NCBI GenBank assembly: GCA_025363775.1
Contig: JANYLG010000080.1
Location: 1 to 40,317 of the forward strand
Origin: Acidobacteriota bacterium
Lineage (GTDB): Bacteria; Acidobacteriota; Vicinamibacteria; Vicinamibacterales; Fen-181
Direction: 5' to 3'
Length of the DNA stretch: 40,317 nucleotides
Part shown: one piece after another, positions 1 to 6,918 of the stretch
How the letters are laid out: each line of letters begins with the position of its first letter
How positions within the stretch are numbered: the stretch's first letter is position 1
Made by a program: the position numbers and the translations under genes
Notes under the pieces: generated by a model
Seen by the model: only the letters and a program-made list of their open reading frames with translations
What the model was told of the DNA's origin: nothing
Database searches by the model: none

Positions 1-1
1 G

Positions 2-607
2 CTGAGCGTGACTGGCTACATGATCGGGAAGCCTCTCTCCCTCCCCGTGAGCGGGGAGGCGTCCTTCAGCTACTTCTTCGGGTGGGTGCGGTTCATCCAC
101 TTCGTCGCGGCGTTCGTGTTCTTCTTCAACTTCCTGGGGCGCATCTACTGGGGCTTTGTCGGCAACCAGTTCGCGCGCTGGAACAACTTCCTGCCACTGA
201 CGCCGAAGCTGCTCGCCCGCCAGTGGGCGGAATTCCTGCAGGTGCTCAAGGTCGACATCTTCCAGGCTCAGGTCAAGCCGCTCGAATCGATCGGGCACAA
301 CGCGATGGCCGGCTGGACGTACTTTGCGACGTTCCTCGCGTTCGTGTTCCAGTCGGTCACGGGGTTCGGCCTCTACGCGGCGATGAGCAAGTCATGGTTG
401 CCCGGCCTGTTCAGGTGGATCGTGCCGCTGATGGGCGGGGACTTCGCCGTGCGGCAGTGGCATCACATGGCGATGTGGTTCTTCGTGATCTTCGCGGTGG
501 TCCACACCTACCTGGTCTTCTACCACGACTACGTGGAAGGCCGCGGCGTCATCTCGTCGATGGCCGGGGGGTGGAAGTTCGTCGAGAGACGCGAGAACGT
601 CAAGTAA
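2..607 (+). CDS. hyaC: NiFe-hydrogenase cytochrome b subunit, 5'-truncated
   Basis: Membrane diheme cytochrome b that passes electrons from a group 1 uptake NiFe hydrogenase to the quinone pool. The frame is open to the left edge (L-S-V-T-G-Y precedes the first internal ATG), so the start and probably the first transmembrane helix lie outside; about 201 of the usual 220-250 codons are present. Visible are the TGYxIG motif, hydrophobic helices around residues 25-50, 100-130 and 150-175, and histidines placed as in heme ligands of the HyaC/HupC/HoxZ family (WVRFIH, ESIGHN, QWHHMAMW, VVHTYLVFYHD). The next gene, 10 bp downstream, is the hydrogenase maturation protease, which supports the call. 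The large and small subunit genes should lie immediately left of the window. Confidence 0.93.
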   Translation: MSVTGYMIGKPLSLPVSGEASFSYFFGWVRFIHFVAAFVFFFNFLGRIYWGFVGNQFARWNNFLPLTPKLLARQWAEFLQVLKVDIFQAQVKPLESIGHNAMAGWTYFATFLAFVFQSVTGFGLYAAMSKSWLPGLFRWIVPLMGGDFAVRQWHHMAMWFFVIFAVVHTYLVFYHDYVEGRGVISSMAGGWKFVERRENVK

Positions 608-617
608 CGGGGGGGCC

Positions 618-1097
618 GTGGCCGCGTCGCCGGTGCTGGTACTCGGGGTGGGCAACGTGCTGATGGGCGACGAAGGCGTGGGCGTCCACGCCGTGCGGGA
701 GCTCGAATCTCGCGCGTGGCCCGCCAACGTCACGCTGCTCGACGGCGGCACGGGCGGCTTTCACCTGCTCTCGCATCTCGCGGAATGCGGGCGCGTGCTG
801 ATGATCGACGCGACGCTCGACGGCAGGCCGCCGGGTACCGTGTCGGTCATCGAGCCGCGGTACGCATCGGATTTCCCGCGCGCGCTGTCCGCGCACGACA
901 TCGGCCTCAAGGACCTGATCGAATCCGCGGCGCTCATTGGCAAGCTGCCGAAGGTCACGCTCATCACCATCTCGGTGGCCGAACTGCAGCCGATGCAGAT
1001 GACGCTCTCGCCAGAGATCGCTTCCGCCCTGCCCCGGGTCGTCGCGCTCGCCCACCAACTGGCCACCGAGCTTGCGTCTACGTCCCCGACACCGTGA
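618..1097 (+). CDS. hyaD: hydrogenase maturation endopeptidase (HyaD/HybD family)
   Basis: Cytoplasmic protease that removes the C-terminal extension of the NiFe-hydrogenase large subunit after nickel insertion. 159 aa, the normal size for the family. It starts with GTG behind a G-rich Shine-Dalgarno. The three nickel-sensing positions of HybD are visible: GVGNxLMGDEG with Glu19, Asp64 in LMIDATLDG, and His93 in SAHDIGLKDL. It follows hyaC after 10 bp and is probably its operon partner. It ends inside the 3' end of a short minus-strand reading frame (20-bp overlap). HyaD, HybD and HoxM cannot be told apart from sequence alone. Confidence 0.93.
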   Translation: MAASPVLVLGVGNVLMGDEGVGVHAVRELESRAWPANVTLLDGGTGGFHLLSHLAECGRVLMIDATLDGRPPGTVSVIEPRYASDFPRALSAHDIGLKDLIESAALIGKLPKVTLITISVAELQPMQMTLSPEIASALPRVVALAHQLATELASTSPTP

Positions 1098-1296
1098 TGG
1101 TCAGGCGCTTCGTGTCGTTCCCTCCGAACTTCGACTCCGTCCTGACCTCCACCCAGCCATCGGGCCCCGTGATCTTCACGAGGCCGCGGAACCGCACCGA
1201 GTCGCGGCCGCGCAGCCGGAACTCGGTCGCCGAGCCCCCGGTCCAGATGTCGCCGAGGTCCGGGTGCTTCACACGGTGCGGAAGGCAACTCGCCAT
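1078..1296 (-). CDS. hypothetical 72-aa protein, possible gene remnant
   Basis: I do not recognise this protein. It has plausible protein composition (beta-rich, with VRFRGLVKITGPDGWVEVRT and a Gly-Asn-Asp turn) rather than the Arg/Pro/Ala-rich look of shadow frames here. ATG start, 20 bp downstream of the Gly-rich secreted protein gene on the same strand; a purine-rich stretch (GAAAGAGAG) lies rather far upstream. Its 3' end overlaps hyaD convergently by 20 bp. It could be a short cistron or the tail of a decayed larger gene. Confidence 0.35.
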   Translation of the reverse strand: MASCLPHRVKHPDLGDIWTGGSATEFRLRGRDSVRFRGLVKITGPDGWVEVRTESKFGGNDTKRLTITVSGT

Positions 1297-1316
1297 TGAA
1301 GATCGCGGTCTCTCTT

Positions 1317-2018
1317 TCAGCTCACCTGGAGCGCCTGGTCGTACACCCGCTTGATCTCCATCGGGCCCGGTGTGCGCCCGCCTTCGACCTTCGTGACGAC
1401 AAGCAGTTGCAGCCCTTCAGCGATCTTGGTGAATGTCTGGGTGACCTTCGCCCCGCTGTCCAGCTTCATCGAGATCACCAGCGAGCGGCCGTCCCACCGT
1501 GTGGTCCGCTCGGTCGTCGAGCCGGCCCGCTGTTCCTTGACCTTGGTGCCGTCCGGCTTCAAAGTCAGCACGCGCCCTTCTTCGTCAGTCAGGCTGAGGC
1601 TGGCCTCGTGCTGGACGATCAGGAGAAGCCGAGGCGCCTCGAGCACGCGGCGCATTTCCTCGCGCGCCGCGCTCGACTCCTGGAGCCCGCCTCCGCGACC
1701 GGTGTCGCCACCCATCCCGCCGCGGCCGCCCATCCCACCACCGCCCCGGCCCATTCTGCCGCCCGCGCCTCCACCACCCCGTCCGCCAGACGCCCCGCCG
1801 CCCCGACGCCCCTCATCGCCTTCGCCGGGAGCCCCCATCTCCCCACGGGGAGGATCGCTCGCCTGCACGTTCAACTCCCAACGGCCCGCGAGATTCGGCA
1901 CGGATGAGGGCGGTGCCGGTTCCTGCGCCGCAAGGGCGACCCCGGGAGTCAGCGCGAGCACGAGCAGTGACCCGGCAATCAGCGCTCCCTTCACCCGTTT
2001 ACGTATTCCTCTTCGCAT
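1317..2018 (-). CDS. secreted glycine-rich hypothetical protein
   Basis: About 233 aa. The ATG at 2018 is chosen because GAGGTG lies 5-6 nt upstream and a signal peptide starts right there: a basic n-region (MRRGIRKR), a hydrophobic core (ALIAGSLLVLALTPGVALA) and a likely cleavage after ALA. A longer upstream extension of the frame looks non-coding. The mature protein begins with PNLAGRWELN, followed by a Gly/Arg/Met-rich low-complexity segment (about residues 75-115) and a C-terminal beta-rich domain (residues 125-233) with alternating strands such as LVISMKLDSGAKVTQTF and LLVVTKVEGG. Acidobacterial secreted proteins often open with an NxxGxW strand, but no enzymatic motif is visible and I assign no function. 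Confidence 0.8.
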   Translation of the reverse strand: MRRGIRKRVKGALIAGSLLVLALTPGVALAAQEPAPPSSVPNLAGRWELNVQASDPPRGEMGAPGEGDEGRRGGGASGGRGGGGAGGRMGRGGGGMGGRGGMGGDTGRGGGLQESSAAREEMRRVLEAPRLLLIVQHEASLSLTDEEGRVLTLKPDGTKVKEQRAGSTTERTTRWDGRSLVISMKLDSGAKVTQTFTKIAEGLQLLVVTKVEGGRTPGPMEIKRVYDQALQVS

Positions 2019-2053
2019 CTGTTCACCTCGGTCTCTGTCCAAGAAAGCCGTCG

Positions 2054-2103
2054 GTCGAGAGACACCCGTGCATGATCTGTCGAGAGACGCCCGTGCATGA
2101 TCT
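2054..2103. repeat. 25-bp tandem duplication upstream of the Gly-rich protein gene
   Basis: Two abutting 25-bp units (2054-2078 and 2079-2103) differ at one position (ACACCCG versus ACGCCCG). Each contains GTCGAGAGAC and ends in CATGATCT. They lie 36-85 bp upstream of the start at 2018, in the promoter or leader of that gene. Confidence 0.9.
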
Positions 2104-2125
2104 GACGTCAGTCGCGTCAAAAAGG

Positions 2126-2145
2126 TTGTCACGTCCTCGTGACAA
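2126..2145. promoter_or_regulatory. perfect 8-bp inverted repeat, operator-like
   Basis: TTGTCACG and CGTGACAA are separated by TCCT. The site lies between the DsrE-like gene (stop at 2206) and the tandem duplication, about 110 bp upstream of the Gly-rich protein start. It could be a binding site for a dimeric regulator or a short terminator stem for the DsrE transcript. No T-run follows on the minus strand, so I favour an operator. Confidence 0.5.
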
Positions 2146-2205
2146 GAAGATGACAACAGGATGCCCACATGCCGGGTCTGCCCGCGGGCTTCGATGGCTC
2201 GCGCC

Positions 2206-2541
2206 TCACACAACGATGACCTTCTCCGACGTCGCCATGACAGACATGATCTCCCTCATATCCGAGGCACGCCCAACCACGACCGTGTCGCGAATCTGGA
2301 AGTGGTCGAGGCAGGTGCCGCAGGCCATGAGGTCCACCCCGTCGGCTTCGAGCGTCTTGAATGCATCAACGACAGGCGACGAGGGGGCCAGCAGATTGAC
2401 GCCAGCGTTGTAGAACGCCACTGCGTGCGGCTGTGGTGTCAACGCCGTCAGTTGCTGGACGAACTTCACCATCAGGCGCCGGCCGAGCAAGTCGTCGCCA
2501 CGGCCGAGGCTGTCTCCAGAGATGACGTACATCGTGGACAT
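2206..2541 (-). CDS. DsrE/YedF-like sulfur-carrier family protein
   Basis: 111 aa. It has the DsrE fold as seen in the C-terminal half of YedF: an N-terminal strand MYVISGDSLGRGDDLLGRRL, VAFYNAGVNLL, then a CGTCLDHF motif with Cys74 and Cys77, and VVVGRASDMREIM. In YedF-type proteins this CGTC pair is the conserved redox or persulfide-carrying site. The N-terminal TusA-like domain of two-domain YedF is absent. The gene is 58 bp downstream of the CitT-like transporter on the same strand and may be co-transcribed. A cytoplasmic sulfur or selenium transfer role is inferred from the family only. Confidence 0.85.
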   Translation of the reverse strand: MSTMYVISGDSLGRGDDLLGRRLMVKFVQQLTALTPQPHAVAFYNAGVNLLAPSSPVVDAFKTLEADGVDLMACGTCLDHFQIRDTVVVGRASDMREIMSVMATSEKVIVV

Positions 2542-2599
2542 AGGCAGGATTCGGGATCAGGGACCAGTATAGAACCAATCACCGTGACGATCAGTTTCT

Positions 2600-3997
2600 T
2601 CACACGCCCAGGTACTGCAGGTAAGGAATCCCGATGCCGATCAGCGCGGAGAGGAACAGGAGGCCGAAGACCAGGCCGAGCGTCCAGAACTCCTTGCGCG
2701 AGACGTAGCCGCTTGCGTAGAACACCGGCGCCGGTCCCGTCGCATACGGGGTGATGATGCCCATCAGCCCCAGCGAGTAGCAGAGCAGCAACGCGAACGC
2801 CTTCACTGGCACACCCGGGACAGACGCGCCTGCCGCCAGCACGACCGGCAGCAGGGCGGTCGCATGCGCGGTGATGCTGGCGAACATATAGTGCACGAGG
2901 AAGAAGACGGCGACGAGCGCCGCCATCACCGCGGTGGGCGGCAGGCCGACGAGCCCGGCCGCAGCCCCCTTCGCGAACCAGCCCACGAACCCGACCTTGT
3001 TCAGGCCCTCGGCGAGGCCGAAGAGCGTGGCCAGCAGGACCAGCACGTTCCACGCATCCTTGTGCGCCACCATCTCCTGCCACGACACGAGACGCAGCGC
3101 GAGCATCAGCGAGATGACGACGAGCGCGACGGTGGCCGCCTCCATCACGTGGCCGCCGAAGATCCACAGCAAGATCGCCAGCAGCGCCAGCGACGCCATC
3201 GTCAACTCGTTGCGGGAGACGGGCCCCATCTTCGCGAGCTCTGACGCGGCCCACTGCGGCACGTGCACGCCACCGGTGATCGTCGGCGGATAGATCTTGT
3301 AGATCAGCCAGGGCAGCACCGCGATCAGCAGCAGGCCGATCGGGAGGAAACCCAGCACCCACTCGCCCATCGTGAAGCGATACCCAATCGTTTTCTCCAC
3401 GAGGCCGAGCGCGAGAAGATTCGGGGCCAGGCCGGTCAGGAACATCGAGCTGGTGACGGCGGTCGCGGCAAACTCCGTCCAGATGACGTAGCCGCCAATC
3501 CGCCGCGCCGTCGGCCCCGGGTACGAGTCGTAGAGCGGCGGGATGTTCCGGATGATCGGGAAGATCGTGCCGGCGCTGCGCGCGGTATTGGAAGGCGTGA
3601 AGGGCGCGAGCACCAGGTCGGCCAGCATGATCGCGTAGCCGAGGCCGAGCGTCCGGCCTCCCAGCCTGCGTACCAGCACCAGGGCGATTCGCTTGCCAAG
3701 GCCGGTGTGCTCGTAGCCGAGGGCGAACATGAAGGCCGCAAACACGAGCCAGACGGTGCCGTTGGCAAACCCCGAGAGCGCGAGCGCGAGCGAGGCCGCG
3801 GGATCCGGCGCGGCCAGGCGCGACGCGGCCGCGAGCGCCATGCCGATGAAGCCCACGCCGGCGGCCGGCAACGGCTCGAGCACCAGGCCGAGAACCACCG
3901 CGGCAAATAGCGCGAAGTAGCGCCAGGCCGCCAGCGTCAGGCCGTCAGGCGCTGGGATGAGTGCCAGGCTGACACCCACCGCCACAGGCAGCAGCAC
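2600..3997 (-). CDS. DASS (SLC13) family anion transporter, CitT/TtdT-like
   Basis: 465-aa inner-membrane carrier of the divalent anion:Na+ symporter family, which exchanges or imports di- and tricarboxylates such as citrate, tartrate or succinate. Diagnostic motifs are APFTPSNTAR (near residues 131-140) and its pseudo-repeat ITPYATGPAP (near residue 415), which form the substrate and sodium sites; both match the CitT/TtdT branch closely. Many hydrophobic helices span the whole length. The start is GTG. The frame stays open upstream with family-like residues (WRVLLP), so the true start may be a few codons earlier at a non-canonical codon. Substrate cannot be read from the sequence. It lies 66 bp downstream of the M56 peptidase gene. 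Confidence 0.93.
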   Translation of the reverse strand: MLLPVAVGVSLALIPAPDGLTLAAWRYFALFAAVVLGLVLEPLPAAGVGFIGMALAAASRLAAPDPAASLALALSGFANGTVWLVFAAFMFALGYEHTGLGKRIALVLVRRLGGRTLGLGYAIMLADLVLAPFTPSNTARSAGTIFPIIRNIPPLYDSYPGPTARRIGGYVIWTEFAATAVTSSMFLTGLAPNLLALGLVEKTIGYRFTMGEWVLGFLPIGLLLIAVLPWLIYKIYPPTITGGVHVPQWAASELAKMGPVSRNELTMASLALLAILLWIFGGHVMEAATVALVVISLMLALRLVSWQEMVAHKDAWNVLVLLATLFGLAEGLNKVGFVGWFAKGAAAGLVGLPPTAVMAALVAVFFLVHYMFASITAHATALLPVVLAAGASVPGVPVKAFALLLCYSLGLMGIITPYATGPAPVFYASGYVSRKEFWTLGLVFGLLFLSALIGIGIPYLQYLGV

Positions 3998-4063
3998 GCG
4001 CCACGGAACCCGATGCAGGACAGAGTAATCTTGATGCGTGATCGTCTTTCGGGATGGGCGGTG

Positions 4064-5041
4064 TCAGGGCAGGAACCGGACGAGACCCTCGGTGGCGAGA
4101 TGCACGCCGAACCAGACGGCCTCAGCGGCCAGAACGGCCGCGAGTAGCGTCATGCCGCCCAGGGAGACCGACCAGACCCGCGCCAGTGGCGGCGCCGACA
4201 CGTCGTTCGTCGCGGGCGCCAGCAACCGGTCGATGCGGGCCCAGAGCAGCGTGCCGTCGTAGAACGCGCTGCCGACGGTCGGCAACCCGAGGGCGGGCGC
4301 CAACCGCGCGACCTTGAGGAGGGCGGACGCCAACGACACCGCGCGTTCGTCGCTCCCTCGTACCGCGCGCGCATCGGCCGCAAACTCCACGGCCGCGCGC
4401 CATCTCTGTTCCAGCGCCCGGCCCGAAGACCAGATCCCCAGCAGGTCGGGCGAACAGGCCACGAGCACCCGCTTGAGGTTGTCGCGCGCCGCGTGATGTG
4501 CCAGCTCGTGAGCCAGGCTGAGGTCCAGCTCGTCCTCGGTGAACGCCTCGACCACCGACCGTGCCATGAACACCCGCGGCCGCCGGAGGCCGGCCAGCGA
4601 GATAATCGGGGCGGCATCTGGCAGGAAGTACACGGGCAGCCGGTCGCCGGCTAGGCGCCTGGCTTCAACCGCGCGCGCCATCCAGCCTCGCTCGAGGGTG
4701 CGCGTGACGCGCGCATCGCGAACGGCGCGCCGCATCGCGAGCGCCAGGGTGACGCCGCCAAGCAGCCCGAGCGCGATCAGGCTGTACCCTGCTGACTCGT
4801 CGACGCCCTCCGGCTCGAATCGCCACTGCGCGGGCAGGAAGACGACGAACGTGAAGACGAGCGCGACGACGCCGGGCAACAGCTTCAGCGCGAGCAGCAC
4901 CGCGGGCGCGCTGCGCGCGCGCAGGCGAACCGCCCCGCGTTCGACCAGCCACCAGGTTGCGGCAGCCATGGCCGACAGCCCGAGGTTGACCGCCCCGAAC
5001 CACGCCAGCGCGAGGACGAGCGTGAACAGCACCTCGTTCAC
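4064..5041 (-). CDS. M56-family membrane metallopeptidase (BlaR1/MecR1-type)
   Basis: 325 aa. An integral membrane zinc peptidase of the BlaR1/MecR1 family that cleaves a partner repressor in response to a signal. It has hydrophobic helices at residues 1-35, 45-70 and 85-105, the HELAHH zinc motif at residues 178-183, the third ligand Glu219 in AVEFAADA, and a last helix near residues 292-315. There is no penicillin-binding sensor domain after the last helix, so it is a shortened form. Its GTG start overlaps the BlaI stop by 4 nt (GTGA), so translation is coupled. Signal and target are unknown; the obvious target is the neighbouring BlaI-like repressor. Confidence 0.92.
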   Translation of the reverse strand: MNEVLFTLVLALAWFGAVNLGLSAMAAATWWLVERGAVRLRARSAPAVLLALKLLPGVVALVFTFVVFLPAQWRFEPEGVDESAGYSLIALGLLGGVTLALAMRRAVRDARVTRTLERGWMARAVEARRLAGDRLPVYFLPDAAPIISLAGLRRPRVFMARSVVEAFTEDELDLSLAHELAHHAARDNLKRVLVACSPDLLGIWSSGRALEQRWRAAVEFAADARAVRGSDERAVSLASALLKVARLAPALGLPTVGSAFYDGTLLWARIDRLLAPATNDVSAPPLARVWSVSLGGMTLLAAVLAAEAVWFGVHLATEGLVRFLP

Positions 5042-5550
5042 GGCTCTTCTCGCTCGTTCGTCGCCGGGTCGATCGCGTCCCCCGCCGTCGCGGGCCTGGT
5101 TCCCGTGCGGGCCAACTGCCGCCGCTTCGTTCTCACCAGCCGCTCCAGCTCATCCAGCAGCGCGCGGTCGCGCTCACCCACCGCTTCCACGAGGTTCGAG
5201 AGGAATGGCAGAGGGGCGGCCCATTCGCCCGCCAGGAGTCCCGAGACCACGTCGCTCGCCACGATCTGATCCAGCTGTTCCCTGGTGGCCGACGCCGAGT
5301 ACACGAATGCCCGCGCGCGCTTGGTGCGCGCCAGCAGTCCCTTTCGGAACAGCCGGTCGAGCGTCGTCATGACCGTCGTGTACGCGACCTTGCCATCCAG
5401 CCGCGCGTGCACGTCGCGGACGGTGACCTCGGCGCTGGCCCAGACAATCTCGATGACCCGCTTCTCCAGTGTCCCAAGGCCCGCGCGGAGCAACTCCCGC
5501 GGCGGCCTGAAGCCCCAGAAAAGAAACCCGCCGGCGCGCGGCACCCGCAT
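5038..5550 (-). CDS. BlaI/MecI-family transcriptional repressor
   Basis: 170 aa. A winged-helix repressor of the BlaI/MecI (Penicillinase_R) family: LGTLEKRVIEIVWASAEVTV, RDVHARL, then AYTTVMTTLDRLFRKGLL as the recognition helix and wing, and FVYSA. A C-terminal dimerisation region follows. It has about 25 extra N-terminal residues compared with BlaI. The ATG at 5550 shares its A with the TGA of the upstream PFK gene (TGATG), and the stop overlaps the M56 start, so all three genes are translationally coupled. It probably controls this transcript, with the M56 protease as its inactivator. Confidence 0.92.
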   Translation of the reverse strand: MRVPRAGGFLFWGFRPPRELLRAGLGTLEKRVIEIVWASAEVTVRDVHARLDGKVAYTTVMTTLDRLFRKGLLARTKRARAFVYSASATREQLDQIVASDVVSGLLAGEWAAPLPFLSNLVEAVGERDRALLDELERLVRTKRRQLARTGTRPATAGDAIDPATNEREEP

Positions 5551-6773
5551 CACGCCTGCACCGCAGACTTGACCAGGCGGACCTGGGGCGCGATCAGACG
5601 GTCGAACTGCGGCAGCGGCCCCATGAGGGGACGTGCGTAGTTCTTGAACGACTCGTCGATATCGTTGAGCCCCTTCAGGAACCCCCTCGGCAGCGGCTTG
5701 GTGTTGAGGGCCACCGACTCGAGAGAGGTGAGGAAATAGTCCACCGAGTAGTCGCCCGTCCGCCGGATGGCGACCGACCCGTTCTTCTTGCCGTGCACGG
5801 CGAAGTGCACGGCAGTCTCTCCCACGTCGCGCGCCTCGCTCTTGTCCACCTCCGAGATGACCCCCAGAAACGACCTCTGGAGGTAGCCGAACGTGTCGCA
5901 GCGCACGCGCGTGATCTTCAGGCGCGCCTTGACGGCATCCGACAGCGCGTCGCCCAGCGTACTGCGGCCGGACAGCTGCAGGTTCCCGAACGGGTCCCGC
6001 TCCTCCTCGTCCTTCAGCTTCAGCAGCATCGGCACGCCATCGTCCGCCACGACCCCTTCGCACACAGCGGCGACGCAGCGCCCGCACTTCGTGTAGACGC
6101 GATCCACGTCCTCGATGAACCGGTCGATGCTGAAAGGCGCCTCCGGCACGTAGATCAGGTGCGGGCCATCGTCTGGCCACCGCCGCGCGAAGACGGACGT
6201 CGCGGTCAGGAAGCCGGAACTGCGCCCCATGACGACGCCGACGAAGACGCCCGGTATCGCGTAATTGTCGAGGTCGAGGCCGGCGAAGGCGGACACGACG
6301 AACTTGGCGGCGCTGCCGAATCCCGGGGTATGGTCGGTGACGAGGATGTCGTTGTCGATCGTCTTGGGAACGTGGATGACCCGGAGGTCGTACCCCTTCT
6401 CTTCCGCGAAGTTCGCGACGATGCGGCACGTCTCGGCGGAGTCGTTGCCGCCGATGTAGAAGAAGTACCGGACGTCGTGGCGCTGGAATACCTCGACCAT
6501 CCGCTCGCAGTAGGCCGAGTCCGGCTTGTCGCGGGTGGAGCCGAGCGCCGAGGATGGCGTGATGCCGACCGTCTCGAGGTTGTGGGTGGTCACCTGCGAC
6601 AGGTCGAGGAAGTCCTCGTTCACGATGCCGCGCACGCCGAATCGCGCCCCGTACACCTGCGAGATGAACGGATACTTCCGTGCCTCGAGCACCACGCCGG
6701 CGAGGCTCTGGTTGATGACAGCCGTTGGACCGCCGCCCTGCGCCACCGCCGCCTTGCCTTCGAGTCGCAACAT
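5550..6773 (-). CDS. pfp: 6-phosphofructokinase, probably PPi-dependent
   Basis: 407 aa. Cytoplasmic glycolytic enzyme interconverting fructose 6-phosphate and fructose 1,6-bisphosphate. Motifs: AQGGGPTAVINQS phosphate loop at the N-terminus, GGNDS (residues 108-112) where ATP enzymes have GGDGS, and PKTIDND (residues 136-142) with Lys where ATP enzymes have Gly. Asp in the GGxD position and Lys in PKTIDND are the known determinants of pyrophosphate use. VMGRSSGFL and the C-terminal substrate region are also present. The ATG at 6773 is preceded by AAGGA about 8 nt upstream; a GTG 42 nt further up is less likely. It overlaps the BlaI gene start (TGATG), an unusual partner. Confidence 0.92.
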   Translation of the reverse strand: MLRLEGKAAVAQGGGPTAVINQSLAGVVLEARKYPFISQVYGARFGVRGIVNEDFLDLSQVTTHNLETVGITPSSALGSTRDKPDSAYCERMVEVFQRHDVRYFFYIGGNDSAETCRIVANFAEEKGYDLRVIHVPKTIDNDILVTDHTPGFGSAAKFVVSAFAGLDLDNYAIPGVFVGVVMGRSSGFLTATSVFARRWPDDGPHLIYVPEAPFSIDRFIEDVDRVYTKCGRCVAAVCEGVVADDGVPMLLKLKDEEERDPFGNLQLSGRSTLGDALSDAVKARLKITRVRCDTFGYLQRSFLGVISEVDKSEARDVGETAVHFAVHGKKNGSVAIRRTGDYSVDYFLTSLESVALNTKPLPRGFLKGLNDIDESFKNYARPLMGPLPQFDRLIAPQVRLVKSAVQA

Positions 6774-6918
6774 GATGACATCCTTCAGGGAGATGAGAGG
6801 GGCCGAGTTTACCACCGAATCGCCGCCCGTGACCGGCAGCCATGAAGCGGGCAGCGACGGGGACGACGACCAGACGAGCAGGCCCTCGCTCTCGCCCAGC
6901 GACAGTAGACTGAACCGG

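Noticed and set aside
5038-6843. A 601-codon minus-strand frame appearing to fuse a long Arg/Pro-rich protein to BlaI
   Set aside because: Only the last 170 codons are protein-like (BlaI). The upstream part is the shadow of the PFK gene, which is coherent in another frame.
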